Assembly (NCBI RefSeq): GCF_020524025.1
Contig: NZ_JAIVKN010000003.1
Span: forward strand, 372,001 to 436,000
From: Halobacillus litoralis
GTDB lineage: Bacteria > Bacillota > Bacilli > Bacillales > Halobacillaceae
Direction of reading: 5' to 3'
DNA: 64,000 nucleotides
Shown here: piece by piece, positions 25,431 through 32,137 of the stretch
How the letters are laid out: every line of letters starts with the position of its first letter
How positions within the stretch are numbered: the stretch's first letter is position 1
Made by a program: the position numbers and the translations under genes
The notes under the pieces: model-generated
Told to the model about the DNA's origin: nothing
Seen by the model: the letters and a program-made list of their open reading frames with translations, nothing else
Databases searched by the model: none

Positions 25431-25479
25431 GTGCATGCCCCCCATCCGCTATAGCATTATCGCTCCGGGGGTCATGCAC
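25431..25479. other. long hairpin in the intergenic region between codA and an acyl-CoA ligase gene
   Basis: GTGCATG-x-CCCCC (25431-25443) pairs with GGGGG-x-CATGCAC (25467-25479), leaving a 23-base loop that contains the palindrome GCTATAGC. No T-run follows on either strand, so it is not a standard terminator. The rest of 25257-25606 between the two convergent genes shows nothing else I can name except the weak hairpin at 25569-25597. Confidence 0.45.
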
Positions 25480-25568
25480 TTTCATTCTTATTAATAAACT
25501 AATAATAATTGGTGACTCTACGATTTCCATTTACCCTATCAATTATTCTGAAAAATAAAGGATGGGAA

Positions 25569-25597
25569 GGTCCCTTTACTTTCCGATAAAGGGTACC
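25569..25597 (-). terminator. weak terminator after the acyl-CoA ligase gene
   Basis: GGTACCCTTTA and TAAAGGGACC pair (one bulge) 10 bases after the stop codon. The following minus-strand sequence has TTTATTTTT only after a gap, so efficiency is doubtful. Confidence 0.45.
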
Positions 25598-25606
25598 AGC
25601 TCCCCA

Positions 25607-27271
25607 TTAAGCGTCACTACCCTCCTTTAGTAAACGTCTTAATACTTTTCCTGAGCTGGTAGCAGGTAGCTGACTTCGAAATTCAACAAAACGAGGGTAT
25701 TTATAAGCGGCCATTTTCTCTTTTGACCATTTAATAATTGCTTCTTCTCTAACTTCACCTGCTTTAGATACTTCTGGAACAACAAAGGCTTTGACACTCT
25801 CTCCACGCACTTCATCTGGTACGCCGACTACAGCGACCTGGGCAATTGCAGGATGTTCCATCAACATTACTTCCACATCTTCAGGAAACACACTGTACCC
25901 CGAACTTTTAATCATTTCTTTAACTCTACCACTAAAGAATAAGTAGCCATCTTCACTAAAATAGCCAATATCACCTGTATGAACCCAGCCATCTCGTAAT
26001 GTCTCTCTTGTTGCATCCGGACGATTCCAGTATCCTTTGAACACTCCCGGGCTTTTAATTACGATCTCACCAGTCTCGCCAACGGGCTGCTCTTCACCCG
26101 TTTCGATATGCAGGATGCGGATGTCAGTGTTAAATACCGGTATGCCACAGCTCCCAAACTTCACGTTGTCAGCCGGCATAAATGTATCGCATGTATGAGT
26201 CTCACTGAGTCCATATGAAGCTTCATACATCTCACATCCACCGGTTGCCTCCTTCCATTGCCGGGCAAGCTCTTCGGTCACAGGAATACCGAAGCTTGTA
26301 GCTAAATTCCGTCTCAGTGAACCCAGCTGTCTATTTTTAAAGCCTGGATACTGTAAAAGAGCAGCATTCATAGGGGCGACACTATACCATAAACTGACCT
26401 GATATTTTTCGATTGCTTTTAACACAGTCTCTGGATGAAATTTTGTCAGCAGCACACAGGGTGTGCCTGAATAGACGGGGATATTCACACCCATCACCAT
26501 TCCGGCAATATGACATAAAGGCATCACGTCAAGCCAGACATCATCAGTTCCTGCACCATTCGCCTCGACGGCCGCCGCCGTTTTAAATAAAGCGTTCTCA
26601 AAAGTGAGCATAGCTCCTTTGGGCCGCCCGGTTGTTCCAGAGGTGAACACGAGCAAAGACACATCTTCACTCACGTCAAACGAAAGATTTAAAGCAGTTA
26701 CTGGATACTCCTTTAAAATATCCTGTAAGTCATAAGTATCATGAAACACCTGCTTATCAAACAGACAATCTTCCGGAAATGCATAAGGCCTTTCACTTGG
26801 CAGATAATCCCCATAATTCGTCAGCACAACAACTTCAAGAGTCGGTGTATGCACTCGTATCGCTTCCACTCTGTCATACAATTCATCAGCACTGACAAGG
26901 ATCTTCATATCGGCCTCATTGATTAAATATTCAAGCTCGGTTTCTTTGTACATTGGATTTAGCGGACAGACGATCGCGCCTGCTTTCTGAGCTCCATAAT
27001 GCGCAATGATATACTGCGGACAATTTTGCATGAACAGTCCAATGCGATCGCCACGCTCTACTCCCTGTTCAATTAGGAAATTGGCAAATTGATTACTAGA
27101 ATCATTTAGCTCCTGCCACGTAATCTCCCGACCATAGTAGATGTAGGCAATCTGTTCAGGTCTATTTTTTGCATGATTTTCTAAATAAAGATGAAGCGGC
27201 TGTTTTCCTAATCGGTACGTTAATTCTTTCGGCACATTCTCCGGCCAATTCTGCATCCAGACTTTCTCCAT
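25607..27271 (-). CDS. AMP-dependent acyl-CoA synthetase (long/medium-chain fatty acid-CoA ligase type)
   Basis: The enzyme activates a carboxylic acid with ATP and couples it to CoA. The 554-residue product has the family's AMP-binding P-loop (LVFTSGTTGRPKGAML), the motif YEASYGLSETH, the hinge region GWVHTGDIGYFSEDGYLFFSGR and the C-terminal lysine region SSGKVLRR. The chosen ATG (27269-27271) has AAGGAGGG 8 bases upstream. It lies 21 bases after a carboxyltransferase gene, probably in one operon, so the acid may be one whose CoA ester is then carboxylated. Acyl chain length cannot be read from sequence. It differs from the lcfA gene at 48 kb. Confidence 0.9.
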   Translation of the reverse strand: MEKVWMQNWPENVPKELTYRLGKQPLHLYLENHAKNRPEQIAYIYYGREITWQELNDSSNQFANFLIEQGVERGDRIGLFMQNCPQYIIAHYGAQKAGAIVCPLNPMYKETELEYLINEADMKILVSADELYDRVEAIRVHTPTLEVVVLTNYGDYLPSERPYAFPEDCLFDKQVFHDTYDLQDILKEYPVTALNLSFDVSEDVSLLVFTSGTTGRPKGAMLTFENALFKTAAAVEANGAGTDDVWLDVMPLCHIAGMVMGVNIPVYSGTPCVLLTKFHPETVLKAIEKYQVSLWYSVAPMNAALLQYPGFKNRQLGSLRRNLATSFGIPVTEELARQWKEATGGCEMYEASYGLSETHTCDTFMPADNVKFGSCGIPVFNTDIRILHIETGEEQPVGETGEIVIKSPGVFKGYWNRPDATRETLRDGWVHTGDIGYFSEDGYLFFSGRVKEMIKSSGYSVFPEDVEVMLMEHPAIAQVAVVGVPDEVRGESVKAFVVPEVSKAGEVREEAIIKWSKEKMAAYKYPRFVEFRSQLPATSSGKVLRRLLKEGSDA

Positions 27272-27292
27272 TACTCGCACCCTCCTTGGTTA

Positions 27293-28849
27293 TTAAAAGC
27301 TTGTCGGCCAATCAGCTAATAATCGTTTACTTTTTGAACCTTTATTGACACAGGCATACTCAAGCATCTGACATAAGTACTTTCTTGTATCACGCGGGTC
27401 AATGACATCATCGATCATGAATTTCCCGGCTGCTTTGTATGGAGAGCTGTCAAAGCCCCATGTCTTCAATAATTCCTCACGCGCTTGTTTAGGTTCATCT
27501 GCTTCCATTAATTTACGGCCGTAGACTACATTCACTCCTACTTCCGGTCCAGTGAAGTTAATTTCAGCACTCGGCCAAGCCACAACAGAATCTGCCCCCA
27601 TTGTTGGACCGCACATATTTCCGTACGCTGCACCAATGCTTTTGCGTATCACCACCGAAAGCTTTGGTACTGTTGTTCTAGCCAACGCTTGATTCCACTG
27701 CATGATTTTACTTGGCACCTTCTTTTTCTCAGCTGCACTGCTTACTCGAAAGCCGGGGATATCATGCAGGAAAACGAGCGGGATATGAAAGGAATCACAT
27801 AAGCAGATAAAATCTGTGGCCTTATCACATTCTTCAGGACCACTTGAGCCGGCGAACATCATCGGCTGGTTGGCAATTATCCCGACCACTCGACCATTCA
27901 GATGAGCAAGAGCCGTAATTAAGGACCGTCCATATAATGGCTTCAACTCAAAAAAGTTTCCTTCGTCTACGATCATCCTGATCAGCTTCTTCATGTCATA
28001 CGCTCTCGTCCTTCTTGCAGGAACAAAGTCAATCGCTTCATCTAATCGACGGTTCGGGTCATCCTCTGTCTCCTTCTTCGGTGGTTCCTGATCGGCATTA
28101 AGTGGCATATAGCGAAAAAATGTCTTCATAGCCTCAATCGCATCTTCTTCCGTGTCGGATACATGGTCGGTCTGCCCTGTAGTCTCGGCATGAACCTTCC
28201 ATCCACCCAGCTCCTCTGGTGTAATTTTCTCGCCTGTTGCCATCTCAAGCATTCTTGGACCCGCTACCGCCATACAGCTTCCCTTTACTTGAGTGACAAA
28301 ATCTGAGGATACAGCAAGCCAGGTTGGTCCCCCATAACTATCTCCTAATATGCTCGAAATCATCGGCACCTTACGACCAATTGTCAGGAGGTTCTGCGGA
28401 AATAACTTATCACTGATGCCATCTGCCCCCATTCCATCCGGCATCCGAAGTCCGCCGCCTTCACCAAGGTTAAAAATAGGCAGCCCGCGCTTTAGCGCAT
28501 AGTCATGCAGCGCTTCTGATTTTTTAATATGAACGGATCCTTCCGTACCGGCAAATACCGTTTTATCAATTGCCTCAACGACAACAGGACGTCCATCTAT
28601 TTTCCCAAGTCCACAGATTATTCCGTCACCGGCGCTTTTATGTTCAGCTCCTGGAAACTCCGAGTGACTCAGACCGCCGATTTCCAGAAAACTATCTTGA
28701 TCCAGTAACTTCTCAATTCGCTCTCTTGCCGTATAAAAACCGGATTGATGGTGGCGGTCAATTTTTTCCTGCCCTCCCATCAACTTCGCTCGTTCCCTTC
28801 TTTTCTCCAGGTCTTCCAGCAGCTGATTCATTGTGACTTCCTCTTGCAT
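27293..28849 (-). CDS. acyl-CoA carboxylase carboxyltransferase (beta) subunit, PccB/MmdA-like
   Basis: This is a 518-residue carboxyltransferase of the propionyl-/methylmalonyl-/methylcrotonyl-CoA carboxylase family. Its two crotonase-like halves show acyl-CoA and biotin oxyanion features such as GEGGGLRMPDGMG and GDSYGGPTWLAV in the N half and FLHDIPGFRVS and RKSIGAAYGNMCG in the C half. The start is ATG 28847-28849 with GAAGGG 6 bases away. The biotin carboxylase and biotin carrier subunits such enzymes need are not encoded nearby, so it must borrow them or act differently. A promoter and an inverted repeat lie just upstream. Confidence 0.88.
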   Translation of the reverse strand: MQEEVTMNQLLEDLEKRRERAKLMGGQEKIDRHHQSGFYTARERIEKLLDQDSFLEIGGLSHSEFPGAEHKSAGDGIICGLGKIDGRPVVVEAIDKTVFAGTEGSVHIKKSEALHDYALKRGLPIFNLGEGGGLRMPDGMGADGISDKLFPQNLLTIGRKVPMISSILGDSYGGPTWLAVSSDFVTQVKGSCMAVAGPRMLEMATGEKITPEELGGWKVHAETTGQTDHVSDTEEDAIEAMKTFFRYMPLNADQEPPKKETEDDPNRRLDEAIDFVPARRTRAYDMKKLIRMIVDEGNFFELKPLYGRSLITALAHLNGRVVGIIANQPMMFAGSSGPEECDKATDFICLCDSFHIPLVFLHDIPGFRVSSAAEKKKVPSKIMQWNQALARTTVPKLSVVIRKSIGAAYGNMCGPTMGADSVVAWPSAEINFTGPEVGVNVVYGRKLMEADEPKQAREELLKTWGFDSSPYKAAGKFMIDDVIDPRDTRKYLCQMLEYACVNKGSKSKRLLADWPTSF

Positions 28850-28885
28850 CAAAATCCCTTCTTTCTGCAATTCAATTAAATACTC

Positions 28886-28910
28886 TACTCCACTTAAGTT
28901 GAGTGGAGTA
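28886..28910. promoter_or_regulatory. inverted repeat at the transcription start of the carboxyltransferase operon
   Basis: TACTCCACT and AGTGGAGTA are perfect 9-base arms around 7 bases. The repeat begins about where transcription should start from the promoter at 28916-28944. It could be an operator covering +1 or a 5' hairpin in the mRNA. Confidence 0.5.
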
Positions 28911-28915
28911 AGCAA

Positions 28916-28944
28916 ATTTTAAGTGCTTAGAGTCCTTGTACCAA
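28916..28944 (-). promoter_or_regulatory. promoter of the carboxyltransferase/acyl-CoA ligase operon
   Basis: On the minus strand TTGGTA (28944-28939) and TAAAAT (28921-28916) are separated by 17 bases, about 65 bases upstream of the start codon. Confidence 0.55.
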
Positions 28945-29044
28945 ATAGTTAAAACGTGACTCCCTCAAAGTGCTTCGGCTGCCGACAACTCCTAAAAATC
29001 TAGTAAGCTGATCACCTGAAACTTGAAGTAATAACTGGAATAAC

Positions 29045-29224
29045 CTATTTCTCAAATAACATACCTACTATTTGCAGCACATCCTTAAAGAGCAGTGCAG
29101 CTTCCTTTTGCCTAATTCCAACATACGCTTCTCGCTTTTTGCGATGAAACGGTAACAACCTTACGCCCCCTCCTTTGAAAATTTCTAAAAAGAGAAACCG
29201 AATAAGACGTATGAGAAATAACAT
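29045..29224 (-). CDS. possible small protein (59 aa), unknown
   Basis: An open frame of 59 codons begins at ATG 29222-29224 shortly after AGAGAGG. A second, stronger AAAGGAGG site precedes an internal TTG that would give 36 residues (beginning LLPFHRKKREAYVGIRQKEA). The product is basic in its middle and ends in a hydrophobic helix. A TetR-like palindrome stands just upstream. I do not recognise it; it could be a genuine small gene or the remnant of a larger one. Confidence 0.3.
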   Translation of the reverse strand: MLFLIRLIRFLFLEIFKGGGVRLLPFHRKKREAYVGIRQKEAALLFKDVLQIVGMLFEK

Positions 29225-29236
29225 TCACCTCTCTAC

Positions 29237-29254
29237 ATACTAACCGGTCAGTAT
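29237..29254. promoter_or_regulatory. TetR-type palindrome
   Basis: ATACTAACCGGTCAGTAT is a palindrome in 16 of 18 positions and has the form of TetR-family operators. It lies immediately upstream of the possible 59-codon gene and about 390 bases upstream of the carboxyltransferase start. The regulator is not in the window unless it is one of the TetR proteins at a distance. Confidence 0.45.
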
Positions 29255-29492
29255 CTTTTATTCATAATATTATTACGAGCCTTAAGTACTACGTATTCTT
29301 ATGAATGATTTGCTATGATTGAAGTGTGAGAATAATTGAAAACTTTATTGAGGTAGTTTGTTGAGGTTTATTCAACAATTCGACATAAGGGATTATTTTC
29401 CTTCTATATATTACTTTTTATCACCTTTATTATCATTCTTTCTCTGAGGGTTCATCTATTTTTTTATTCTTCATTCCCTATATTACTCTATT
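29255..29492. other. intergenic region
   Basis: I see nothing definite here beyond very AT-rich sequence before the tRNA operon terminator. Confidence 0.4.
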
Positions 29493-29539
29493 AAAAAAAC
29501 GCTGAAACCTTCAGATAACAAAGGTTTCAGCGTTTTTTT
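29493..29539. terminator. strong terminator of the tRNA operon
   Basis: AACGCTGAAACCTT and AAGGTTTCAGCGTT form a long perfect stem flanked by A-runs and T-runs, so it can act in both directions. On the minus strand it ends the tRNA transcript directly after tRNA-Arg. Confidence 0.93.
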
Positions 29540-29545
29540 AGTTAG

Positions 29546-29619
29546 CGTCCCAGGAGAGATTCGAACTCCCGACCCACAGCTTAGAAGGCTGTTGCTCTAT
29601 CCTGCTGAGCTACTGGGAC
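29546..29619 (-). tRNA. tRNA-Arg (anticodon TCT)
   Basis: The 74-base gene folds into a full cloverleaf: acceptor GTCCCAG/CTGGGAC, D arm GCTC/GAGC, anticodon arm ACAGC/GCTGT with loop CTTCTAA, and T arm GGGAG/CTCTC with TTCGAAT loop. The discriminator is G. CCA is not encoded. It reads AGA and AGG codons. It is the last gene of the tRNA operon. Confidence 0.96.
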
Positions 29620-29663
29620 ATGATAAAATTTTTTATTAAGATACCATACTTTCATTAGCTGTC

Positions 29664-29752
29664 GTCCCGATTTTAAAGAACGTAAATCGGTACGTTGTAG
29701 CATCGCTTCGAAGCATATTCGTTCATGCTCTATCCTGCTGAGCTACTGGGAC
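29664..29752 (-). ncRNA. tRNA-Arg-like element: exact copy of the tRNA 5' half with a different 3' half
   Basis: The first 27 bases are identical to the 5' end of the neighbouring tRNA-Arg (acceptor strand and whole D arm). The rest does not match, yet it keeps TCGGGAC at the end, which can pair with 6 of the 7 bases of the acceptor strand. It also holds a 5-base-pair hairpin AACGT/ACGTT where a T arm would be. No usable anticodon arm is evident. It lies 44 bases upstream of the intact gene within the same transcript. It may be a decaying pseudogene or a tRNA-like RNA. Confidence 0.6.
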
Positions 29753-29776
29753 ATTTCATTAAGTTTTAAATATGTA

Positions 29777-29850
29777 TGGAGCGGGTGAAGGGAATCGAAC
29801 CCTCATCATCAGCTTGGAAGGCTGAGGTTTTACCACTAAACTACACCCGC
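29777..29850 (-). tRNA. tRNA-Gly (anticodon TCC)
   Basis: The gene has acceptor GCGGGTG/CACCCGC, D arm GTTT/AAAC, anticodon arm TCAGC/GCTGA with loop CTTCCAA, a T arm with TTCGATT loop, discriminator T, and an encoded CCA (29777-29779). It reads GGA and GGG codons. It lies between the two tRNA-like elements in one operon. Confidence 0.96.
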
Positions 29851-29944
29851 ATATGAATAAATTCATTAGCTTCGTTTTTTAGATTTCCATTCATGCCCCT
29901 TCCTCTTCCAGAAGATTCAGGAAGTGAATCCGTCGGGGCAACTC

Positions 29945-30004
29945 GCAGATGATTCGGTTGAAGCTCAGCTCGTGGCTGAGGTTTTACCACTAAACTACAC
30001 CCGC
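29945..30004 (-). ncRNA. tRNA-Gly-like element: copy of the tRNA 5' half with a shortened, altered 3' half
   Basis: The first 31 bases are identical to the neighbouring tRNA-Gly (acceptor strand, D arm, 5' side of the anticodon arm). The anticodon stem TCAGC/GCTGA is kept, but the loop is CACGA instead of CTTCCAA, so the Gly anticodon is gone. A 3-base-pair mini hairpin TTC/GAA replaces the T arm. CATCTGC at the end can pair with all seven bases of the acceptor strand (two G-U pairs). Total length is 60 bases. It begins about 48 bases after the predicted transcription start. Confidence 0.6.
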
Positions 30005-30058
30005 ATTTATAAATTTAATTTGCTGTTTTTTTGCTGTCTTTCGTTGCCGACAAAAATT

Positions 30059-30087
30059 ATTATATTAGGGATCTCGTATTTTGTCAA
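30059..30087 (-). promoter_or_regulatory. consensus sigma-A promoter of the tRNA operon
   Basis: On the minus strand TTGACA (30087-30082) and TATAAT (30064-30059) are both perfect and are separated by exactly 17 bases. Transcription would start near 30052 and cover both tRNA-like elements and both tRNAs up to the terminator at 29493-29539. Confidence 0.92.
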
Positions 30088-30106
30088 CAGGGTAACAGCA
30101 AAGAAT

Positions 30107-30631
30107 TTATTTCTTTGCTGTTAATGCTGTTGTCAGTTGTAGATCGTCCATTGGTTCGCCATTCACATGATAAAACTGAAGGTGGACTTCGTCAAGAGTT
30201 TCCCATTCGAGAATCGCATACGTCGGTTCCTCGCGGTCTCTTGGCAGCCTTGCACTGCCGGGGTTGATGAACAGAGTATCCTTCACTTTTTCTGCACCTG
30301 CAATGTGGGAATGACCGAAACAGGCTACTTGAGCACCTACTTCTTCTGCTTTATAAGAAAGAGGCATCAAAGTGGATTTCACTTGAAATAAATGTCCATG
30401 AGTGGCGAGAATCGTAAGCTCTCCTACTCGAACCACTTGTTCATTTTCCATTTCAGATTCAAAATCACAGTTCCCCTTTGCATAGTGAAACCCTTCTAAT
30501 TCTTTGGAACCGTAGGCAAGTTCAGAATCCCCACAATGAATTCTGGCATCTACGTCCAGGTGTCTTTCTTTAATTTCCAAAACTTCGTCTGTTAGTCCAT
30601 GTGTGTCACTTAGGATTAATACTTTTGGCAT
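30107..30631 (-). CDS. ysnB: YfcE/MJ0936-family phosphodiesterase (YsnB-like)
   Basis: This is a small metal-dependent phosphoesterase of 174 residues. The calcineurin-like motifs are present: LILSDTHG at the N-terminus, IHCGDSE, KGNCDFE, LATHGH, and CFGHSHIAG, supplying the metal-binding Asp, His and Asn residues. It follows rdgB by 13 bases on the same strand, as ysnB follows ysnA in B. subtilis. The natural substrate is not established. A stem (AACAGCAAAG/CTTTGCTGTT, 30093-30122) overlaps its stop codon and may act as a weak terminator. Confidence 0.92.
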   Translation of the reverse strand: MPKVLILSDTHGLTDEVLEIKERHLDVDARIHCGDSELAYGSKELEGFHYAKGNCDFESEMENEQVVRVGELTILATHGHLFQVKSTLMPLSYKAEEVGAQVACFGHSHIAGAEKVKDTLFINPGSARLPRDREEPTYAILEWETLDEVHLQFYHVNGEPMDDLQLTTALTAKK

Positions 30632-30644
30632 ATACTCACCGCCT

Positions 30645-31238
30645 TCAGGATTGAGTTTTCAGCCATTGTTCTATCTTCTTAATGGCATGATGACGATGGC
30701 TGATGGTGTTCTTCTCTTCAGAAGTATGTTCAGCCATGGTGCGGGTTGATCCTTCTGGTATAAATAAAGGATCATAGCCAAAGCCTTGAGTGCCTTTTGG
30801 TGCCTCTGCAATTTTCCCTTCGCAGGTTCCACGTTCAATAAACGTTTCCTTACCTGGCCTGGCAACGGCTACCGCACAGACGAACCTGGCAGTTCTTTCT
30901 GGACCATCTGTGCCCTCTAGTTCTTTTAGAAGCTTCTGCATATTCTTTTCGTCATCTTTCTCTATTCCTGCATATCGAGCGGAGTAAACACCCGGTTGTC
31001 CGTTAAGTGCATCGACTTCCAACCCTGAGTCATCAGCAACAACAGGCAGGCTCAGTTCTTTCATCATCGCTTCTGCTTTAATTGCCGCATTCTCCTCAAA
31101 GGTTTCCCCTGTTTCTTCGATATCGATCGAGCTGTCGAAGTCGAGCAGTGATTTTACTGAAATACCATAACTGGAGAACATTTCACGGAATTCTTTTACT
31201 TTTCCTTGATTTTTCGTAGCGACTAAAAGCTCTTTCAT
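30645..31238 (-). CDS. rdgB: XTP/dITP diphosphatase (RdgB/Ham1 family)
   Basis: The enzyme hydrolyses non-canonical purine nucleotides (XTP, dITP, ITP) to monophosphates and so keeps them out of DNA and RNA. The 197-residue product shows the family motifs: LLVATKNQGKVKEF at the N-terminus, VVADDSGLEVDALNG, PGVYSARY, and GFGYDPLFIPEG. Its start overlaps the rph stop by one base (TAATG), indicating coupled translation. The order rph-rdgB-ysnB is conserved in bacilli. Confidence 0.95.
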   Translation of the reverse strand: MKELLVATKNQGKVKEFREMFSSYGISVKSLLDFDSSIDIEETGETFEENAAIKAEAMMKELSLPVVADDSGLEVDALNGQPGVYSARYAGIEKDDEKNMQKLLKELEGTDGPERTARFVCAVAVARPGKETFIERGTCEGKIAEAPKGTQGFGYDPLFIPEGSTRTMAEHTSEEKNTISHRHHAIKKIEQWLKTQS

Positions 31239-31999
31239 TACGATTTTGCCGCTCCTGCTTTTCCTTTAATAACGTCTGCCCATTCACCAATCGCTTCTTC
31301 CTGCATCTTGATCAGATCAGTAACGCCTTCTTCAGCCAGGGAAAGCATCGTTTGAAGCTGCTGCATAGAGAAGGTTGCTTCTTCCCCAGTGCCCTGCAAT
31401 TCTACGAACTCACCATTACCAGTCATGATTACATTCATGTCTACTTCGGCTTTGCTGTCTTCTTCATAACACAAATCAAGGATTTCCTTTCCATCAGGCA
31501 GGACACCTACAGAAATCGCCGTAAGGAAATCTGTTATTGGCAATGCTTTAATGGATTTCTTTTTGACCAATTTCCCAAGAGCAATAACAACCGCTACAAA
31601 TGCTCCTGTAATGGAAGCTGTGCGGGTTCCTCCATCGGCTTGAATGACATCACAATCCACCCAGATTGTACGTTCTCCGATTTTGTCCAGGTCTACAACA
31701 GCACGTAAAGAGCGCCCAATCAGACGTTGAATCTCCATTGTACGTCCGGAAACCTTTCCTTTGGATGATTCACGGATATTGCGCTGTTCGGTTGCTCTTG
31801 GCAGCATAGCATATTCTGCTGTAATCCAGCCTTTTCCTTGTCCACGTAAAAAAGGAGGTACACGGTCCTCTACACTCGCATTGCAGATAACTTTCGTATC
31901 CCCAAAGCTGATTAGTACGGATCCTTCTGGATGCTTGACGTAATCTGTTTCAATTGTCACATTTCTTAATTCATTTACTTCACGATGATCGGTTCTCAT
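31238..31999 (-). CDS. rph: ribonuclease PH
   Basis: RNase PH trims the 3' ends of tRNA precursors using phosphate. The 253-residue protein carries the typical N-terminus [20 protein letters not shown], the motif [25 protein letters not shown] split over about residues 80-105, and [17 protein letters not shown] with the catalytic Asp. The length is normal and the short C-terminal extension is as in bacilli. It is the first gene of the rph-rdgB-ysnB group; the spacing from gerM suggests its own promoter. Confidence 0.96.
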   Translation of the reverse strand: MRTDHREVNELRNVTIETDYVKHPEGSVLISFGDTKVICNASVEDRVPPFLRGQGKGWITAEYAMLPRATEQRNIRESSKGKVSGRTMEIQRLIGRSLRAVVDLDKIGERTIWVDCDVIQADGGTRTASITGAFVAVVIALGKLVKKKSIKALPITDFLTAISVGVLPDGKEILDLCYEEDSKAEVDMNVIMTGNGEFVELQGTGEEATFSMQQLQTMLSLAEEGVTDLIKMQEEAIGEWADVIKGKAGAAKS

Positions 32000-32086
32000 C
32001 GAAGATGACCTCCTTTTTCTACACCTTTATCCTTGCCCATCTTAACACAAAATACATATCCTCTGGTAGTTTTACCTGAATAGGAA

Positions 32087-32121
32087 GAGCGCCCCAAAAG
32101 TGATGAACTTTGGAAGCGCTC
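32087..32121 (-). terminator. stem-loop terminator after gerM
   Basis: GAGCGC and CCAAAAGT pair with ACTTTGG and GCGCTC around a short loop, 16 bases after the gerM stop. No strong T-run follows on the minus strand. Confidence 0.6.
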
Positions 32122-32137
32122 GTTTTATGGGCTATGA

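Noticed and set aside
29664-30004. tRNA-flanked integration site (att) of a mobile element
   Set aside because: The copied parts are 5' halves, the spacers are only 44 and 94 bases, and no integrase or element genes are present.
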